A stretch of 64,000 bases of DNA from Yponomeuta sedellus (GCA_934045075.1 OW203731.1:15763570-15827569), one strand, 5' to 3'. Counted from the first letter of the stretch, positions 1 to 9,809 are shown. Numbers and translations: made by a program. The notes: generated by a model not told the origin, from the letters alone.

Positions 1-2
1 TC

Positions 3-42
3 CTGACTCCTAAACTAGGGTAACCTGTATCTTAGGAGTCAG
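3..42 (-). repeat. LINE 3'-terminal hairpin
   Basis: Bases 3-13 pair perfectly with 32-42 (11 bp). The 18-base loop 14-31 (actagggtaacctgtatc on the plus strand) is nearly the same as the loops at 31940-31958 and 25762-25779, while the stems differ. In LINE sense this is the very 3' end, where the reverse transcriptase is expected to recognise its template. Confidence 0.8.
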
Positions 43-338
43 TCCTTCCCTAATGGTGCGATTAACACTGTTTTTAACTATTACAAATATAATATGATTA
101 TAATAAGGTGCTTTCGTTATTTAAAATAATTTTAAAGTTTGAAAAATTTAATTAAGTTTGGAACAGACCTGTTTAGTTGTGTGTGTGTGTGTGTGTGTGT
201 ATGTGTAAGTGTGTGTGTGTTTATGGGGGAAAGTATTGGTAGGTGTGGGTGAACGCTGTGACGTGTTTAGCTTACTTATATTTTTAATTATAGACCTTAT
301 TTGTGTGTGATTGTTGTATTGTCATTTTGTTGTTAGTT

Positions 339-3275
339 TTATTTTAGGATAGTGAAAAGGGCTTCTGTTTCTGAATACTTAAGGGAAAGAAGATATTTTT
401 TAAGTTTATGCTTACACATGTGTAGATTTAGTGGACAAAGGTCTAGAAGTTTATTGAGTTTGTTATACATAAATGGACGTAGAAATGTGGGAAAACGTGA
501 GTAAAAAACAGTATTATACTTTCCGATTTTGCAGATGTTGTCTTTTCTTCTCAGTCCAGAGTAGTAGTCAGGGTCATAGTTTATTTTTACGTGCTGCTTG
601 AGAATAATTTGTAAAATGAACAACTGCCGCACGGTTAGTACCTCGCTTGTCTTGTATAGTTCACTTGTTGGGTATCTGAACGGTTTGAAGAGCATTACCT
701 TTAATATTGACCGCTGTGCCCGCTCCAGTTTTAAAAGTCTAGTCTTGCACATCCCCCCCCAGGCTGTGATGCAGTATGACAGTATGGATTGAGCCAAAGC
801 GTAGTAAATAGATTTTAATAATTTTGAATCAGCCATGTGACGCAGATTTTTAAACGTCCATATAAGTTTTCGGGTTCTGCTAGCGAGAGTATTAATTTGG
901 TGGTTCCAGGAAAGGTGACAGTCTAGTTCTATACCAAGGTATTTTATATGACTTGACCTTTCCAGCTGGTTGCATGAGCATAGTGGCATTTGTTCATCTT
1001 TGCATCTATGCGCTCTTATTTCAAAATTTGGCGGAGGTTGGGTTTTTTTGTCTATTGAGAAAGCAACGAATTTGGTTTTTCCTGTATTTAAGGTAAGTAA
1101 ATTTTGATCCAGCCAATGTATAACCTCTTTAAGACCCCTCTCTGCGGTTTGACGTGTTGCGTCCCAAGTCTCTCCCTCATAAACAAGAGCTGTATCGTCA
1201 GCAAATGTGAAGATATTACCATCAGAAGGAGAATGGAGACACAATTCATTAATGTAGATGAGAAAGAGACTCGGGCCGAGCACGCTTCCTTGAGGGGTTC
1301 CGTATGACACGTATGTGTCAGAGCTGATGAATTCATCAATTTTTACACACTGACTTCTATTTGTCAAGTAATCCCGAAAAAGGTCTAAGGAAGTGCCACG
1401 AATTCCTATGCTTTCCATCTTTCTAAGTAGGATGGGGATAGAAACAGTGTCAAAGGCTTTTGCTAAATCAAGAAAGATACCGATGCATTTCCGCCTTTTA
1501 TCGAGGTTATTTGTGATATACTCTACAAGGTCGCAAACAGCATCGTCTGTTGATTTTCCAGCACGAAACCCATACTGTGCCTTAGATATAAGTTTTTCAT
1601 TTTCGAGATAGCTCATAAGCCGGACATTAATTACCTTCTCAAGTAGTTTGGAAAGAGCAGTTAGGACTGATATTGGCCTAAAGTTACTGACACTGCTTTT
1701 ATCCCCTTGCTTGTAGATAGGTGTAATAACAGACCTTTTAAATGCTCTTGGAAATACTCCCTGTTCTAGGCATAGGTTAAAAATGTAAGTCAGACATGGT
1801 ATAATTACGTTTGATGTCTTTTTTAGGAATAGACATGGTATACCATCACACCCTGTTGCTACATCATTTTTTATGTTGCGTAAGATGCTGTATATTTCAT
1901 TTTCGTCAGTTTTAAGCAGAACGAACGATCTTGAATGAGACTGTATTTTAATATGGTTGTGCGCACTATCTGTTGGTGAAGCAGAGATCTTATCGGCTAG
2001 GTTTTTTCCCACATTTACAAAATAGCTGTTGATATCATCTACAGCTATTTTAGGATTTTTGTCGTATTTGTGAAGCAGCTCTTTTGCACTATTTGTTTTT
2101 TTACTAACATTTGTTATTGATTTAATCGTCTTCCAGGTTTGTTTGGCATCTTTGCACTTTTCTAACTCCGCTCTATAGTAGTTTCTTTTTACATTTTTTA
2201 CTATATCATTAAAGTAGTTTCTATAACGTCGATATGATTTTTGAACTATCTCATTTTGCGTGTCCTTTTTGGCCATTTTGTGCATGTTATCCCTATGCCT
2301 TTGACATCTAAGGAGTCCCGGAGTGATCCAAGGCTTCAAGGTACGGGCTCGCCTAGGTATAGTGATAGTTTTCGTATTTTGTTCTAAAACAGTTTTAACT
2401 GCATTTATTAATATATCAGTTGCATTGTTTGCATCATTGGTGGCATATACAAGACTCAAATCAATGGCTGTTAGGTCTGCAGCAGCCTGGTCGTAATCAG
2501 TTTTATTGTAAGTCGTTGGTGGCTTGAGCACAGTTTCTTTAGGACAAAAATTTAGTAGTACTGGTTGATGATCAGTGAATGATTCCCGAAAAACGAAAGC
2601 CTGAGAAAAAGAGTTTGTTTTGAGTAGTATATGGTCAAGACAACTCGTTTCTCGTGTAGGGAATGTATGCCCAGGTAGAAGTCCATGTTCAGCTGCTAAG
2701 TTTAGATAGCTTTCACTGTTTGAGTCATTGTTATGCTGTGTTATATTTATATTTATGTCACCAATGACACAGACATTTTTGTAGACCTTTAGTTCTGTTA
2801 ACACATTGTTAAGGGACGTAAGAAATTTATCAATATTTTGAAATGACGGTGAGCGATATATTGCCACTATGACAAGTTCTTTATTTAGTTTTATAATTAA
2901 ACAGTTCCCATCTTCAAAGTCAGGTTCTTCCACGATGCATTCCAGTTTATTGCTAGTGTATACTACTACACCGTCATTTTGATTTCTGTTATTAATTGTA
3001 GATGCTAAATTGTGTGAGTCTAGTTGGGGCAGTGGTTTATGCGATTGCGTCCAGGTTTCGGTTAGAATGATGACATCACATTCTACACCAAGGTTCTCGA
3101 TAAAAACTTGAAACGGGTCTATATTTTTATATATGCTGCGAATATTTTGCGTGATGATTTTAATTGATTTATTTTTATATAATAATTTTGCCTTTAGTTC
3201 TGTAGGTTCAACAAGCTCAGATTGAGAGACACAGAGGTCATCAATCTCAGATGATATGTGATTTATATTAGCCAT
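339..3275 (-). CDS. LINE ORF2: AP-type endonuclease and reverse transcriptase (978 aa)
   Basis: This protein nicks target DNA and copies the LINE RNA at the nick (target-primed reverse transcription). The N-terminal ~230 residues show apurinic-type endonuclease signatures: QNIRS, TETW, IYRSPS, GDININ, LDHILL and the TDH motif (SFTDHQP). The reverse transcriptase fills about residues 480-760: NFRPISVL, QYGFRAGKST, FLDLAKAFDTV, GTPQGSVLGP and the catalytic FADDTALVY box, followed by KYLGIELD. The C-terminus is the usual leucine/lysine-rich LINE tail (CKHKLKKYLLSL). Length is normal for the group and no stop or frameshift is seen, so all catalytic residues are in place. It follows ORF1 after a 320-nt gap on the same strand. 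The start is the first in-frame ATG before the endonuclease; a slightly later start is possible. Confidence 0.93.
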   Translation of the reverse strand: MANINHISSEIDDLCVSQSELVEPTELKAKLLYKNKSIKIITQNIRSIYKNIDPFQVFIENLGVECDVIILTETWTQSHKPLPQLDSHNLASTINNRNQNDGVVVYTSNKLECIVEEPDFEDGNCLIIKLNKELVIVAIYRSPSFQNIDKFLTSLNNVLTELKVYKNVCVIGDININITQHNNDSNSESYLNLAAEHGLLPGHTFPTRETSCLDHILLKTNSFSQAFVFRESFTDHQPVLLNFCPKETVLKPPTTYNKTDYDQAAADLTAIDLSLVYATNDANNATDILINAVKTVLEQNTKTITIPRRARTLKPWITPGLLRCQRHRDNMHKMAKKDTQNEIVQKSYRRYRNYFNDIVKNVKRNYYRAELEKCKDAKQTWKTIKSITNVSKKTNSAKELLHKYDKNPKIAVDDINSYFVNVGKNLADKISASPTDSAHNHIKIQSHSRSFVLLKTDENEIYSILRNIKNDVATGCDGIPCLFLKKTSNVIIPCLTYIFNLCLEQGVFPRAFKRSVITPIYKQGDKSSVSNFRPISVLTALSKLLEKVINVRLMSYLENEKLISKAQYGFRAGKSTDDAVCDLVEYITNNLDKRRKCIGIFLDLAKAFDTVSIPILLRKMESIGIRGTSLDLFRDYLTNRSQCVKIDEFISSDTYVSYGTPQGSVLGPSLFLIYINELCLHSPSDGNIFTFADDTALVYEGETWDATRQTAERGLKEVIHWLDQNLLTLNTGKTKFVAFSIDKKTQPPPNFEIRAHRCKDEQMPLCSCNQLERSSHIKYLGIELDCHLSWNHQINTLASRTRKLIWTFKNLRHMADSKLLKSIYYALAQSILSYCITAWGGMCKTRLLKLERAQRSILKVMLFKPFRYPTSELYKTSEVLTVRQLFILQIILKQHVKINYDPDYYSGLRRKDNICKIGKYNTVFYSRFPTFLRPFMYNKLNKLLDLCPLNLHMCKHKLKKYLLSLKYSETEALFTILK

Positions 3276-3595
3276 AAGAACGTAAAGAGGTAAACATGGA
3301 CTGATTGAAGGTGTAGGTCACTAACAACTGTGTTGGTCCATGAACACGGTGAATATACAGATTTTGAAGATTTGAAGGAACTGGGGGGCATATTATAAAT
3401 ATTCAGCGTAAGATGAGTGTCATTTATGCGTATGTGAGTGTGAGCGGTGGTAGCGTTATGCTTGGGTCTTTGTAAGTGTTTTTGTGTGCAGTAGTGTGCT
3501 GTTGTATTGTTACAGGTTAAAGGTCTTTTATAAAACAAAACTAAAAATATTAAAGATACAGTAAGATGCATGCAATATATTAATATTATATCTAG

Positions 3596-4564
3596 TCACT
3601 TCTTAGAGAGGTTTTCTAACTCGGTTTCCCTTTCTATTTTAATAGGAGGTCTTCCTTCTGATTTACGTAAGTATATTTTGCTGTTTACCACCCAGCAGTA
3701 ATCATACTGATTATTTCTTGCAAACTCTCGGCACACAAAGAAGAGCTTTCGAGCGTGTGGTGTGAGTGATTCCGAGATGTAAATTGGTTTGGATGGATTG
3801 GTGATTTGAATAGCTGAAGTGTTAAATTTATTCTCCTTATGAGACAAATTGTAGTTTTTGTAGCTCTTCAAAAATTCGTCCTTTTTCGCGGTAGTAGTAA
3901 ATTCAACTATGATCGGTTTGCTCTCGGACTTGGTATTAATTCTGTGGACATCTCTTATATCCGTCTTTTCGACTTCGACGTTAAGGGCAGTACCTATTTT
4001 ACGTGTGATTCCCATGAGGTCGGACTTAATTTCCGTCTGGAGCTTCGGTATGTTTTTAATCTCAACCGTAGAACTTCGCAAGGTGCGCTCCAGTACTTCA
4101 ATCTTATTTTCCAAATTCTGTATCGTACAATTGTTGGTTTTTCGTTCATCTTGAAGTACTGAGAGTTGTTTCAGAACGTCGTCATACTTTTCTGACATAA
4201 AATTAATGGAGTGAGTCAGAGCCAAATTTTGTTCCTTGATCTCGTTCATAGTCTTTAGTAGCTGGGCATATTTTGAGTCTTGCGATGAAGCCCACTCTTT
4301 AAACATTACCTCCAAATTAGACTTTAAATTGCTGAGAACGGGACTATCCTCAGAATCATCCAAGCGCTGACGTTTCGTTTTCCTTATCGAGTTTGTCGGG
4401 GCGTCCGAGTCATAGTCCGTGCCGCCGCCAGTAGCAAGCGATTGCAGCGATTCTACCCGTCGCAAGTCAACAGCGCTCGAGGCGGCGGAGAGAGTGGGGG
4501 CAGAGGCGGCGGGGACCGCTTGCTGTTTTACCGCCGCCGGCGGAGGACTCCGTCTAAGCGGCAT
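3596..4564 (-). CDS. LINE ORF1: coiled-coil RNA-binding-type protein with FP-like C-terminus (322 aa)
   Basis: Probable nucleic-acid chaperone of the LINE ribonucleoprotein. Residues 1-45 are Ala/Pro-rich and low complexity; a basic stretch (KTKRQR) follows. About residues 85-170 form a coiled coil with heptad-like Leu/Ile/Met (KEQNLALTHSINFMSE, then LENKIEVLERTLRS). The region from about 190 (DIRDVHRINTK, PIIVEFTT) to the end (LTPHARKLFFVCREFA, YCWVVNSKIYLRKSEG) matches the conserved C-terminal half of the FP family, which is shared by baculovirus FP25K and many insect LINE ORF1 proteins. The ORF is intact and immediately upstream of ORF2, which supports a retrotransposon origin and not a viral insertion. 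RNA binding is inferred from the family, not shown by a specific motif. Confidence 0.85.
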   Translation of the reverse strand: MPLRRSPPPAAVKQQAVPAASAPTLSAASSAVDLRRVESLQSLATGGGTDYDSDAPTNSIRKTKRQRLDDSEDSPVLSNLKSNLEVMFKEWASSQDSKYAQLLKTMNEIKEQNLALTHSINFMSEKYDDVLKQLSVLQDERKTNNCTIQNLENKIEVLERTLRSSTVEIKNIPKLQTEIKSDLMGITRKIGTALNVEVEKTDIRDVHRINTKSESKPIIVEFTTTAKKDEFLKSYKNYNLSHKENKFNTSAIQITNPSKPIYISESLTPHARKLFFVCREFARNNQYDYCWVVNSKIYLRKSEGRPPIKIERETELENLSKK

Positions 4565-4849
4565 TGTCTACAATACCAGTGCTGTACGGCGGCGGGCGTG
4601 GCGTTGAGTACCAGGAGATTATGGAGTAGTAGAAAGCCGATGCGTGATCGATTGATAAAAATAATCGTGGGATTGAGAGATATGTGTCTGCCTCTTTCCT
4701 TCCACAGGAGTAAATAGTATGTCTCGCTTTACACGCAGTTGCCGGTTGGTAGTAGTGAGCGGCGATTCACAGAATCGACAATGGGTGTTTTTACTCACGC
4801 GCTCGCGTAGTGTGGGTTGTGTCTTGTATCTACCTCCTCGCCGGTACAC

Positions 4850-5284
4850 TTTATTTCTATGTGCTCCTATTATTTTACGATGATTTATTGTAGCCTAATT
4901 TATTTTAATTGTAGCTTATTAATGCGACACGGAATACGTCTATACTCTTTAAAGATCCGGGGGGAAGGAAATCAACACGATGAATTCGTATTGATCGAGG
5001 TTCACAGGTTTTGCCTTTGCAGTACTAGATTGTATGTTAGTGGACTTGATATAGTGATTCCAGATTTGTTGTCAGCGTTATTGTAGGGTGCCCGGCAATA
5101 CCGGTAACATATATGGGAATGTTTCTAGGCGGCTTAATAAATCCATCGCTAAGGAAAGAAGAAACACTTTTTCGATAAATCTTATAATAATTTCCTTTCA
5201 ACTCTAAAGTCGCGATATTGCTATTAGCAACAAGTCCGCTAATTGAACAGTATTTTTGTAAATATTTTGTTTTCCTTTCCTAAA
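4850..5284. other. Gene-free stretch left of the SINE cluster
   Basis: No coding potential, exon or recognisable repeat was seen. The short open frames here lack any conserved motif. Confidence 0.5.
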
Positions 5285-5367
5285 AACATAACATATCGTA
5301 AAATCATGCTAGAAGTGGTCAGCTGGTATCTGACCACTTCTAGCATGATTTTACGATATGTTATGTT
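5285..5367. repeat. Perfect 38-bp-stem hairpin
   Basis: Arms 5285-5322 and 5330-5367 are exact reverse complements, with a 7-base loop (ctggtat). The perfect arms imply recent origin or gene conversion between arms. It is directly followed by a fragment of a LINE tail (5372-5460, with 'ccacgatcctg' and 'gcacgcacgcc' as at 29200-29275). It could be a snap-back insertion or a source of hairpin RNA. Confidence 0.9.
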
Positions 5368-5448
5368 CTGCCACTTACCACGATCCTGCTTCATCAACAT
5401 TCAGTAGACGTTGCATGCACGCACGCCATTTTCGGGTAACTTTTATCT

Positions 5449-5790
5449 TCGACATCAACCCCTGTATGTCCCCACTGCTGGGGCACGGGTCTCTTGCTGC
5501 GTCGTAGGAAGGTTAGGCCATACTTCACCACGGAGGCGAAGTCCGGGTTGGTGGAGGATTGTAAGACAGTGGCGGGCCTTACTGACAGAAGTTATCAAGC
5601 CGCCCATAAGGCCTCCGACATGGCTTAACTGCCATTACATGACAGCCGCCACCAACGGCTTGTAAAGCACGGTATCGCTTGAAAAAAACCCACTAGCGGT
5701 AGTCACGGGACGGTCACCCATCCTGCACCTGACCGCGCCTGTTATTGCTTAACGTAAGGATTGATTCCAATCGCTCGGTTCGACTAGGCC
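5449..5790 (-). mobile_element. 5S rRNA-headed SINE, near full length
   Basis: Element sense is minus: the 3' end (gttgatgtcg type) is at 5449 and the 5S-like head reaches 5790 (ggcctagtcgaaccgag in sense). The middle carries the family body 'gcctccgacatggcttaa' and 'ccactagcggtagtcacg' in plus-strand reading. Confidence 0.8.
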
Positions 5791-6136
5791 TTTGCTTCTA
5801 TCTTATTATTTGCTTATACGTCTCCTATTTGTTTGAAGTTTGTCCACCCGGGGCATTCCTTACGGCTGTTCCACCCGCATTAGCTCGATATTATTTCATC
5901 CGTCAATTTTTATTAATAATAATAATAAATTTCTTTCTTTGTTTTCCCCGTATGTCCAAGCTAATGTAACTTTTCTTTCTCAATTCCATTAATATTTTTT
6001 TTATTTCTTTGCTATAAGCGGACGTTCACCAACCTGTATCCCGTGAATCAGACTGAGAAAGCAGCATATTAAGCTTGCGTTTTATTCTTATTTTTTTCCA
6101 ACAAAAAAATATGTTAATCGATAATCATACTTAACG

Positions 6137-6500
6137 AAGCGCTCGTGGCCTAGGCGAACCGAGTGACTGAAATCAATCACTTGGTTAAGCAACAATAGGC
6201 GCGGTCAGGTACAGGATGGGTGAGCGTCCCGTGACTACCACTAGTGGCATTTTTCCGAGCGCTTCCGTGCTTCGCAAGGCACGTTAAGCCGTTGGTGCCG
6301 GCTGTCCTGTAATGGCAGTCGTTAAGCCATGTCAGAGGCCTTATGGGCGGCTTGATAACTTCTGAGAGTAAGGCCCGCCACTGACGTACAATCCTCCACC
6401 AACCCGGACATGGCCCCCTTGGTGGAGTATGGCCTAATCTTCCTGCGATGCAGGAAGAGACCCGTGCCCCAGCAGTGGGCACATACAAGGGTTGATAACG
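6137..6500 (+). mobile_element. 5S rRNA-headed SINE, full-length reference copy
   Basis: The best plus-strand copy for reading the family. The head (6141-6240) contains gcgctcgtggcctagg, cgagtgactgaaatcaatca, ggttaagcaacaat, ggcgcggtcagg and ggatgggtgagcg, which line up in order with the 3' two thirds of insect 5S rRNA (GATCACCGAAGTTAAGCA, GGGCGCGGTTAG, GGATGGGTGACCG). The body follows (gtgcttcgcaaggcacgtta, catgtcagaggcctta) and the 3' end is cagcagtgggcacatacaag plus ggttgataacg. Pol III internal promoters of 5S type are inferred, not shown. Confidence 0.85.
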
Positions 6501-7166
6501 AGTCATACTTAACAACTGATCTGTAAGTCAGACACAGATTGTTTGCCTCCTCCAGACTTGAATCATAAATCCGCAACGACATCTCTAACTAGAGTGAGGT
6601 ACAGAATCCGCTCGGAATCAAACTGCGGGCAGAACTGTTCAGCGAGTAGTTTGTAGCTAATGTATTTAGCTCGGAAGCGGTTGCAAGACCCAGAAACTCT
6701 CTTCAATTGAATAAATACTTAGGTTTCTAACGTTAACATTATATACTTTTTTTGAGGATGATTTGTTTAAATATTCTACTGATTGATAACGTAAAATATT
6801 TTGAATGAAAAAACAACAACAAATATAACAGCAAGATTCACCACAGAAACAGAATAGTCCTAATTGACACAAAAAGCAGTTGACTCGGCGTTGTGCTGAG
6901 TTTGCATACTACATAACAAGTTTGTGAAGATGTTTGGAGGTTTTTTACTCTTTTTAACTTTTTTCTGATGATTTGTAACCGTAATTACTTTTGAATAATC
7001 AATACGTTTTACCTAATAAATAATTGCAATTAGACCCGTTTCATTATAACAACAGCATTTCTTACAGAGAAATAAATAGAGACAGAGAAAACCAAATAGA
7101 AAAAGAGACTAATAGATAAGTGGACAGAAAGGAAAATGTAGGCAACAAAACACAAAAACATGTTTT
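6501..7166. other. AT-rich gene-free stretch
   Basis: Nothing conserved is visible except a short copy of the 'ttacctaataaataattgcaa' repeat near 7008-7045, also seen near 9195, 17320 and 50390. Confidence 0.4.
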
Positions 7167-7655
7167 AAAAACCTATTTAGAGGCTAAAAATTTCACTCAT
7201 GCCTGTTCTTAATTCTGTACATAATACAGAGAATAGTGTAAAGAGGTTCGAAATTTCACTGGTGCCGGTGAGTCGCCCATTAGCTCAGTTAGAAAGAGCG
7301 CTGGCACGGATAGCCAGAGGTCGCGGGTTCCAATCCCAGCATGGGTGAAATTTTTAGCCTCTAAATAGTGCATTAAAAATAAAAATAGTATAATCATGTG
7401 GGTACAGTGATTTCGTTCCGATGTAAAACCTAACTGCAAAGTAGGTAGTCGGGGCTGTAAGTGATGCAATTTGCTTAAGCCAGATGTCGCTGCCTGTACG
7501 TTATACAGAGAATAGTGTAAAGAGGTTCGAAATTTCACTGGTGCCGGTGAGTCGCCCATTGGCTCAATTGGTAGAGCGCTGGCACGGATAGCCAGAGGTT
7601 GCGGGTTCGAATCCCGGCATGGGTGAAATTTTTAGCCTCTAAATAGGTTTTTTAA
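7167..7655 (+). mobile_element. tRNA-derived foldback retroelement, two tRNA modules
   Basis: It starts with an antisense copy of the family tail (aaaaacctatttagaggc) and ends with the sense copy (cctctaaataggttttt), so the ends are inverted repeats. Between them are two direct units, each with body plus tRNA-like module (7276-7348 and 7553-7625). The second module has A-box-like tggctcaattggtagagc and B-box ggttcgaatcc. The first has gttagaaagagc and a damaged B box (ggttccaatcc), so it is older or decayed. The first body is cut off and the two units overlap in a way expected from template switching. Confidence 0.8.
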
Positions 7656-7754
7656 ATAAAAATAGTACGAAAGAAAATCATTTTTTTAATTTCAAGTGCC
7701 GCTATTCTTTATAACTCCGAAGAGAGACCCAAATAGAAAAAGATACTAGTATAT

Positions 7755-7891
7755 AAATGGGATGGTGATCTGCAAAAAACTGCAGGCAGATGCTGGATGC
7801 GGCAAGCGGAAGACAGGGCGCCATCGCGTTCATTAGGGGAGGGCTATGTCCAGCAGTGGACTAATATAACCTGAAGAAGAAGAAGAAGCTA
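7755..7891 (+). mobile_element. 5'-truncated RTE-type LINE, 3' end
   Basis: Translation gives the usual RTE C-terminus (LQKTAGRCWMRQAEDR, then [12 protein letters not shown] and a stop), followed by a (gaa)n tail at 7873-7890. Only the last ~40 codons remain. This is the standard result of incomplete reverse transcription. Confidence 0.8.
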
Positions 7892-8162
7892 ATTGGACAG
7901 AAACGAAAATGCAACAACAACAAAACACACAATCATTTTTCAATTTCAAGTGTCGCCATTCTTTAAAACTCCGAAGAGATCACGTAGTCTTACAACCCTT
8001 TGCTCAATACTGTCACTAGCAGTTGTAGGAAAACGTACCCTGTAAAGGGAATTAGCTATAAACTGGTGTAAAACTGAAATTTCAAGGCGATGAAATCAAT
8101 TTATACTATATTATGTTGCAGCGTTGAGTGTGTACCTATGACTTTGTTTCTTTTAAAACTTT

Positions 8163-8358
8163 CGCACATCTGCGAATTCGTAGCTAGCAATATACCAGCT
8201 TGAAGGAAAACATAGTAAGGAAATCTGCGGCTTGCTTGGCTCCGCTCGTTTATAGTAGTCTTTCCTGTGGGCTAGGCCAACTAAGGTATCGGGATGGTAT
8301 AGGTGCTGGGCAAGCCGACATCGTCTGAAAAACACCTGTCTGGGATACAGGCGTGAGT
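8163..8358. repeat. Interspersed repeat shared with 59497-59660
   Basis: The stretch with ctttcctgtgggctaggcc, ggtataggtgctgggcaagc recurs in reverse at 59497-59660 (gcttgcccagcacctacacc, ggcctagcccacaggaaag). It ends with ctgggatacaggcgtgag, a LINE-tail motif also seen at 39075 and 29160. It is probably a decayed LINE 3' region. Confidence 0.5.
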
Positions 8359-8361
8359 GTG

Positions 8362-8480
8362 TATGGTCCAAAGGTTGTTTGGAAGAAATCGCTCTTAGCG
8401 ATAAAACATGACATTACTTAGATTTAAGAATCATGGTTGTAATATTTTTCTGGTTGTGCAATAAAGTGTTCTCTATCTCT
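8362..8480 (+). repeat. LINE 3'-UTR-like repeat with AATAAA
   Basis: The pattern 'ggttgt(c/t)tggaagaaat..ct', then 'ttgtgcaataaagt' matches copies at 9810-9950, 13306-13464, 30895-31035 and 54965-55105. It has the look of the 3' UTR of a lepidopteran LINE whose own AATAAA signal is kept. Confidence 0.6.
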
Positions 8481-8807
8481 ATCTGTCTATCTATATGTAT
8501 GCGTGAGTGTTCAAGACCTAAACATAACAATAAACAAATTTACCCCATTGGTATGTTGAACTCCGGTGAACCGTGAACCAGTAATAATCCTATTACTGCA
8601 CTAACCCTAGGGCAATAGTCATAAATCGTAACAAGTCGTAAAGTTTTATTTGCGGTACAATATACCTTAGGTAGCTATATTGTATGAGTATTTTAATGTT
8701 CAATTTGAATACGTTAACGGGTTGCGTTAAAGGGCTCCACTTATATGTTCCACCATAAAGATAGAGTTCTGTCAGTTCTGCAGTCGATCATTGTCACTAG
8801 TCCAGAG

Positions 8808-9105
8808 TGCTTAGTGCGAGTTTGACAGATCCAATCGAATAACTTTACTACCGCTTTAATCGAGCACTGAGTATGAGTAAGTTAACCGTTCGAACTGGCA
8901 AAACGCTGTCACAGTACAACTCGCACTCGCGTTTATTCGTGTTTTGGCTGGTAAACGTGTTCACTTCTCAACGTAAACCATTACAACTCGCACTCAGCAA
9001 TTTTAATTTCCATACTCGTCGCTAGGTGGCGCTTCCTCGATGTCATAGAAATATGAGTTTACGTTAACGCGATCGAGTAGTTAAAAAACTCGCACTAAGC
9101 ACTGC
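8808..9105. mobile_element. Foldback MITE with ~18-bp terminal inverted repeats
   Basis: Left end agtgcttagtgcgagttt (8808-8825) is matched by aaaactcgcactaagcact at 9085-9103. The interior repeats 'aactcgcactc' and 'acgttaacg' in both orientations. No coding sequence. The superfamily is not evident and no clear target duplication was found. Confidence 0.65.
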
Positions 9106-9273
9106 TTGCTATACTAGGGGCATTAAACGGGTCTAACCGCGGTTATTTATTAGAACTTGTACTTGTACTTAGCACTGAAATAAGGTAATTACGTTTTACC
9201 TAATAAATAATCGCGATTAGTCCCGTTTAATATATAACTATGTATTAGTATCGCGAATCATTAAGAAATACTA

Positions 9274-9425
9274 TTGATAACTTCTGACAATAATACCACC
9301 ACTGTCTTACAATCCTCCAACAATCCGGACTTGGCCCCCGTGGTGGAGTATGGCCTAACCTTCCTGCAATGCAGGAAGAGACCCGTGCCCCAGCAGTGGA
9401 GACATGCAAGGGTTGATATCGATAC
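9274..9425 (+). mobile_element. 5S-headed SINE, 5'-truncated
   Basis: Only the 3' part is present, from the 'ataacttctgac' segment to cagcagtggagacatgcaag and the 3' end ggttgatatcgat. The head is missing. Confidence 0.8.
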
Positions 9426-9569
9426 AAACTAGCGGTCATGAATGTTGAGTAAACGAAGGCTCACGAGGCGAAAAAGGTTTGTCAGGATGGTAACAAGTCG
9501 CAAACCGTGTGTGTCTGCATAACACCATAAATTCATAGATAATTGAAATAGCTAACGGATTTAGGTCCA

Positions 9570-9796
9570 AAAAACCTATTTAGAGGCTAAAAATTTCACC
9601 CATGCCGGGATTCGAGCCCGCAACCTCTGGCTATCCGTGCCAGCGCTCTACCAATTGAGCCAATAGGCGACTCACCGGCATCAGTAAAATTTCGAACCTC
9701 TTTACACTATTCTCTGTATTACGTACAGGCAGCGACATCTGGCTTAAGCAAATTGCATCACTTACAGCCCCGACTACCTACTTTGCAGTTAGGTTT
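9570..9796 (-). mobile_element. tRNA-derived retroelement, single unit, - strand
   Basis: tRNA-like module at 9598-9668 in reverse, with B box kept as ggctcgaatcc in sense (one change). The body ends abruptly after 'ttgcagttaggttt' where a LINE-tail-like repeat (9810-9950) begins. Confidence 0.75.
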
Positions 9797-9809
9797 TCCC
9801 AGCACTCAC

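Larger units (their letters stand above)
1..4849 (-). mobile_element. Nearly full-length LINE, CR1/Jockey group
   Basis: A non-LTR retrotransposon on the minus strand: GC-rich 5' region (about 4849-4565), ORF1 (4564-3596), a spacer, ORF2 (3275-339), then a 3' UTR with a (GT)n stretch (178-225) and a terminal hairpin (3-42). Both ORFs are open without stops or frameshifts, so the copy looks young. The 5' boundary near 4849 is inferred from the loss of GC-rich sequence; no target-site duplication can be checked because the 3' end lies at the window edge. The clade is assigned from ORF2 motifs and the ORF1 type; CR1 and Jockey-like groups are hard to separate by eye. Confidence 0.85.

Noticed and set aside
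3263..3571. 102-codon frame between LINE ORF1 and ORF2
   Set aside because: No motif, low complexity, overlaps the ORF2 start; it most likely is the spacer of the LINE.
3596..4564. Endogenous baculovirus gene because of the FP-like domain
   Set aside because: It sits directly upstream of a LINE ORF2 on the same strand and has a coiled coil typical of LINE ORF1; no other viral sequence is near.
7553..7625. tRNA-like sequences as working tRNA genes (also at 23024, 57341, 57646 and others)
   Set aside because: All lie inside repeat units, lack one base between acceptor and D-arm, have a T-stem mismatch and C instead of U before the anticodon position.
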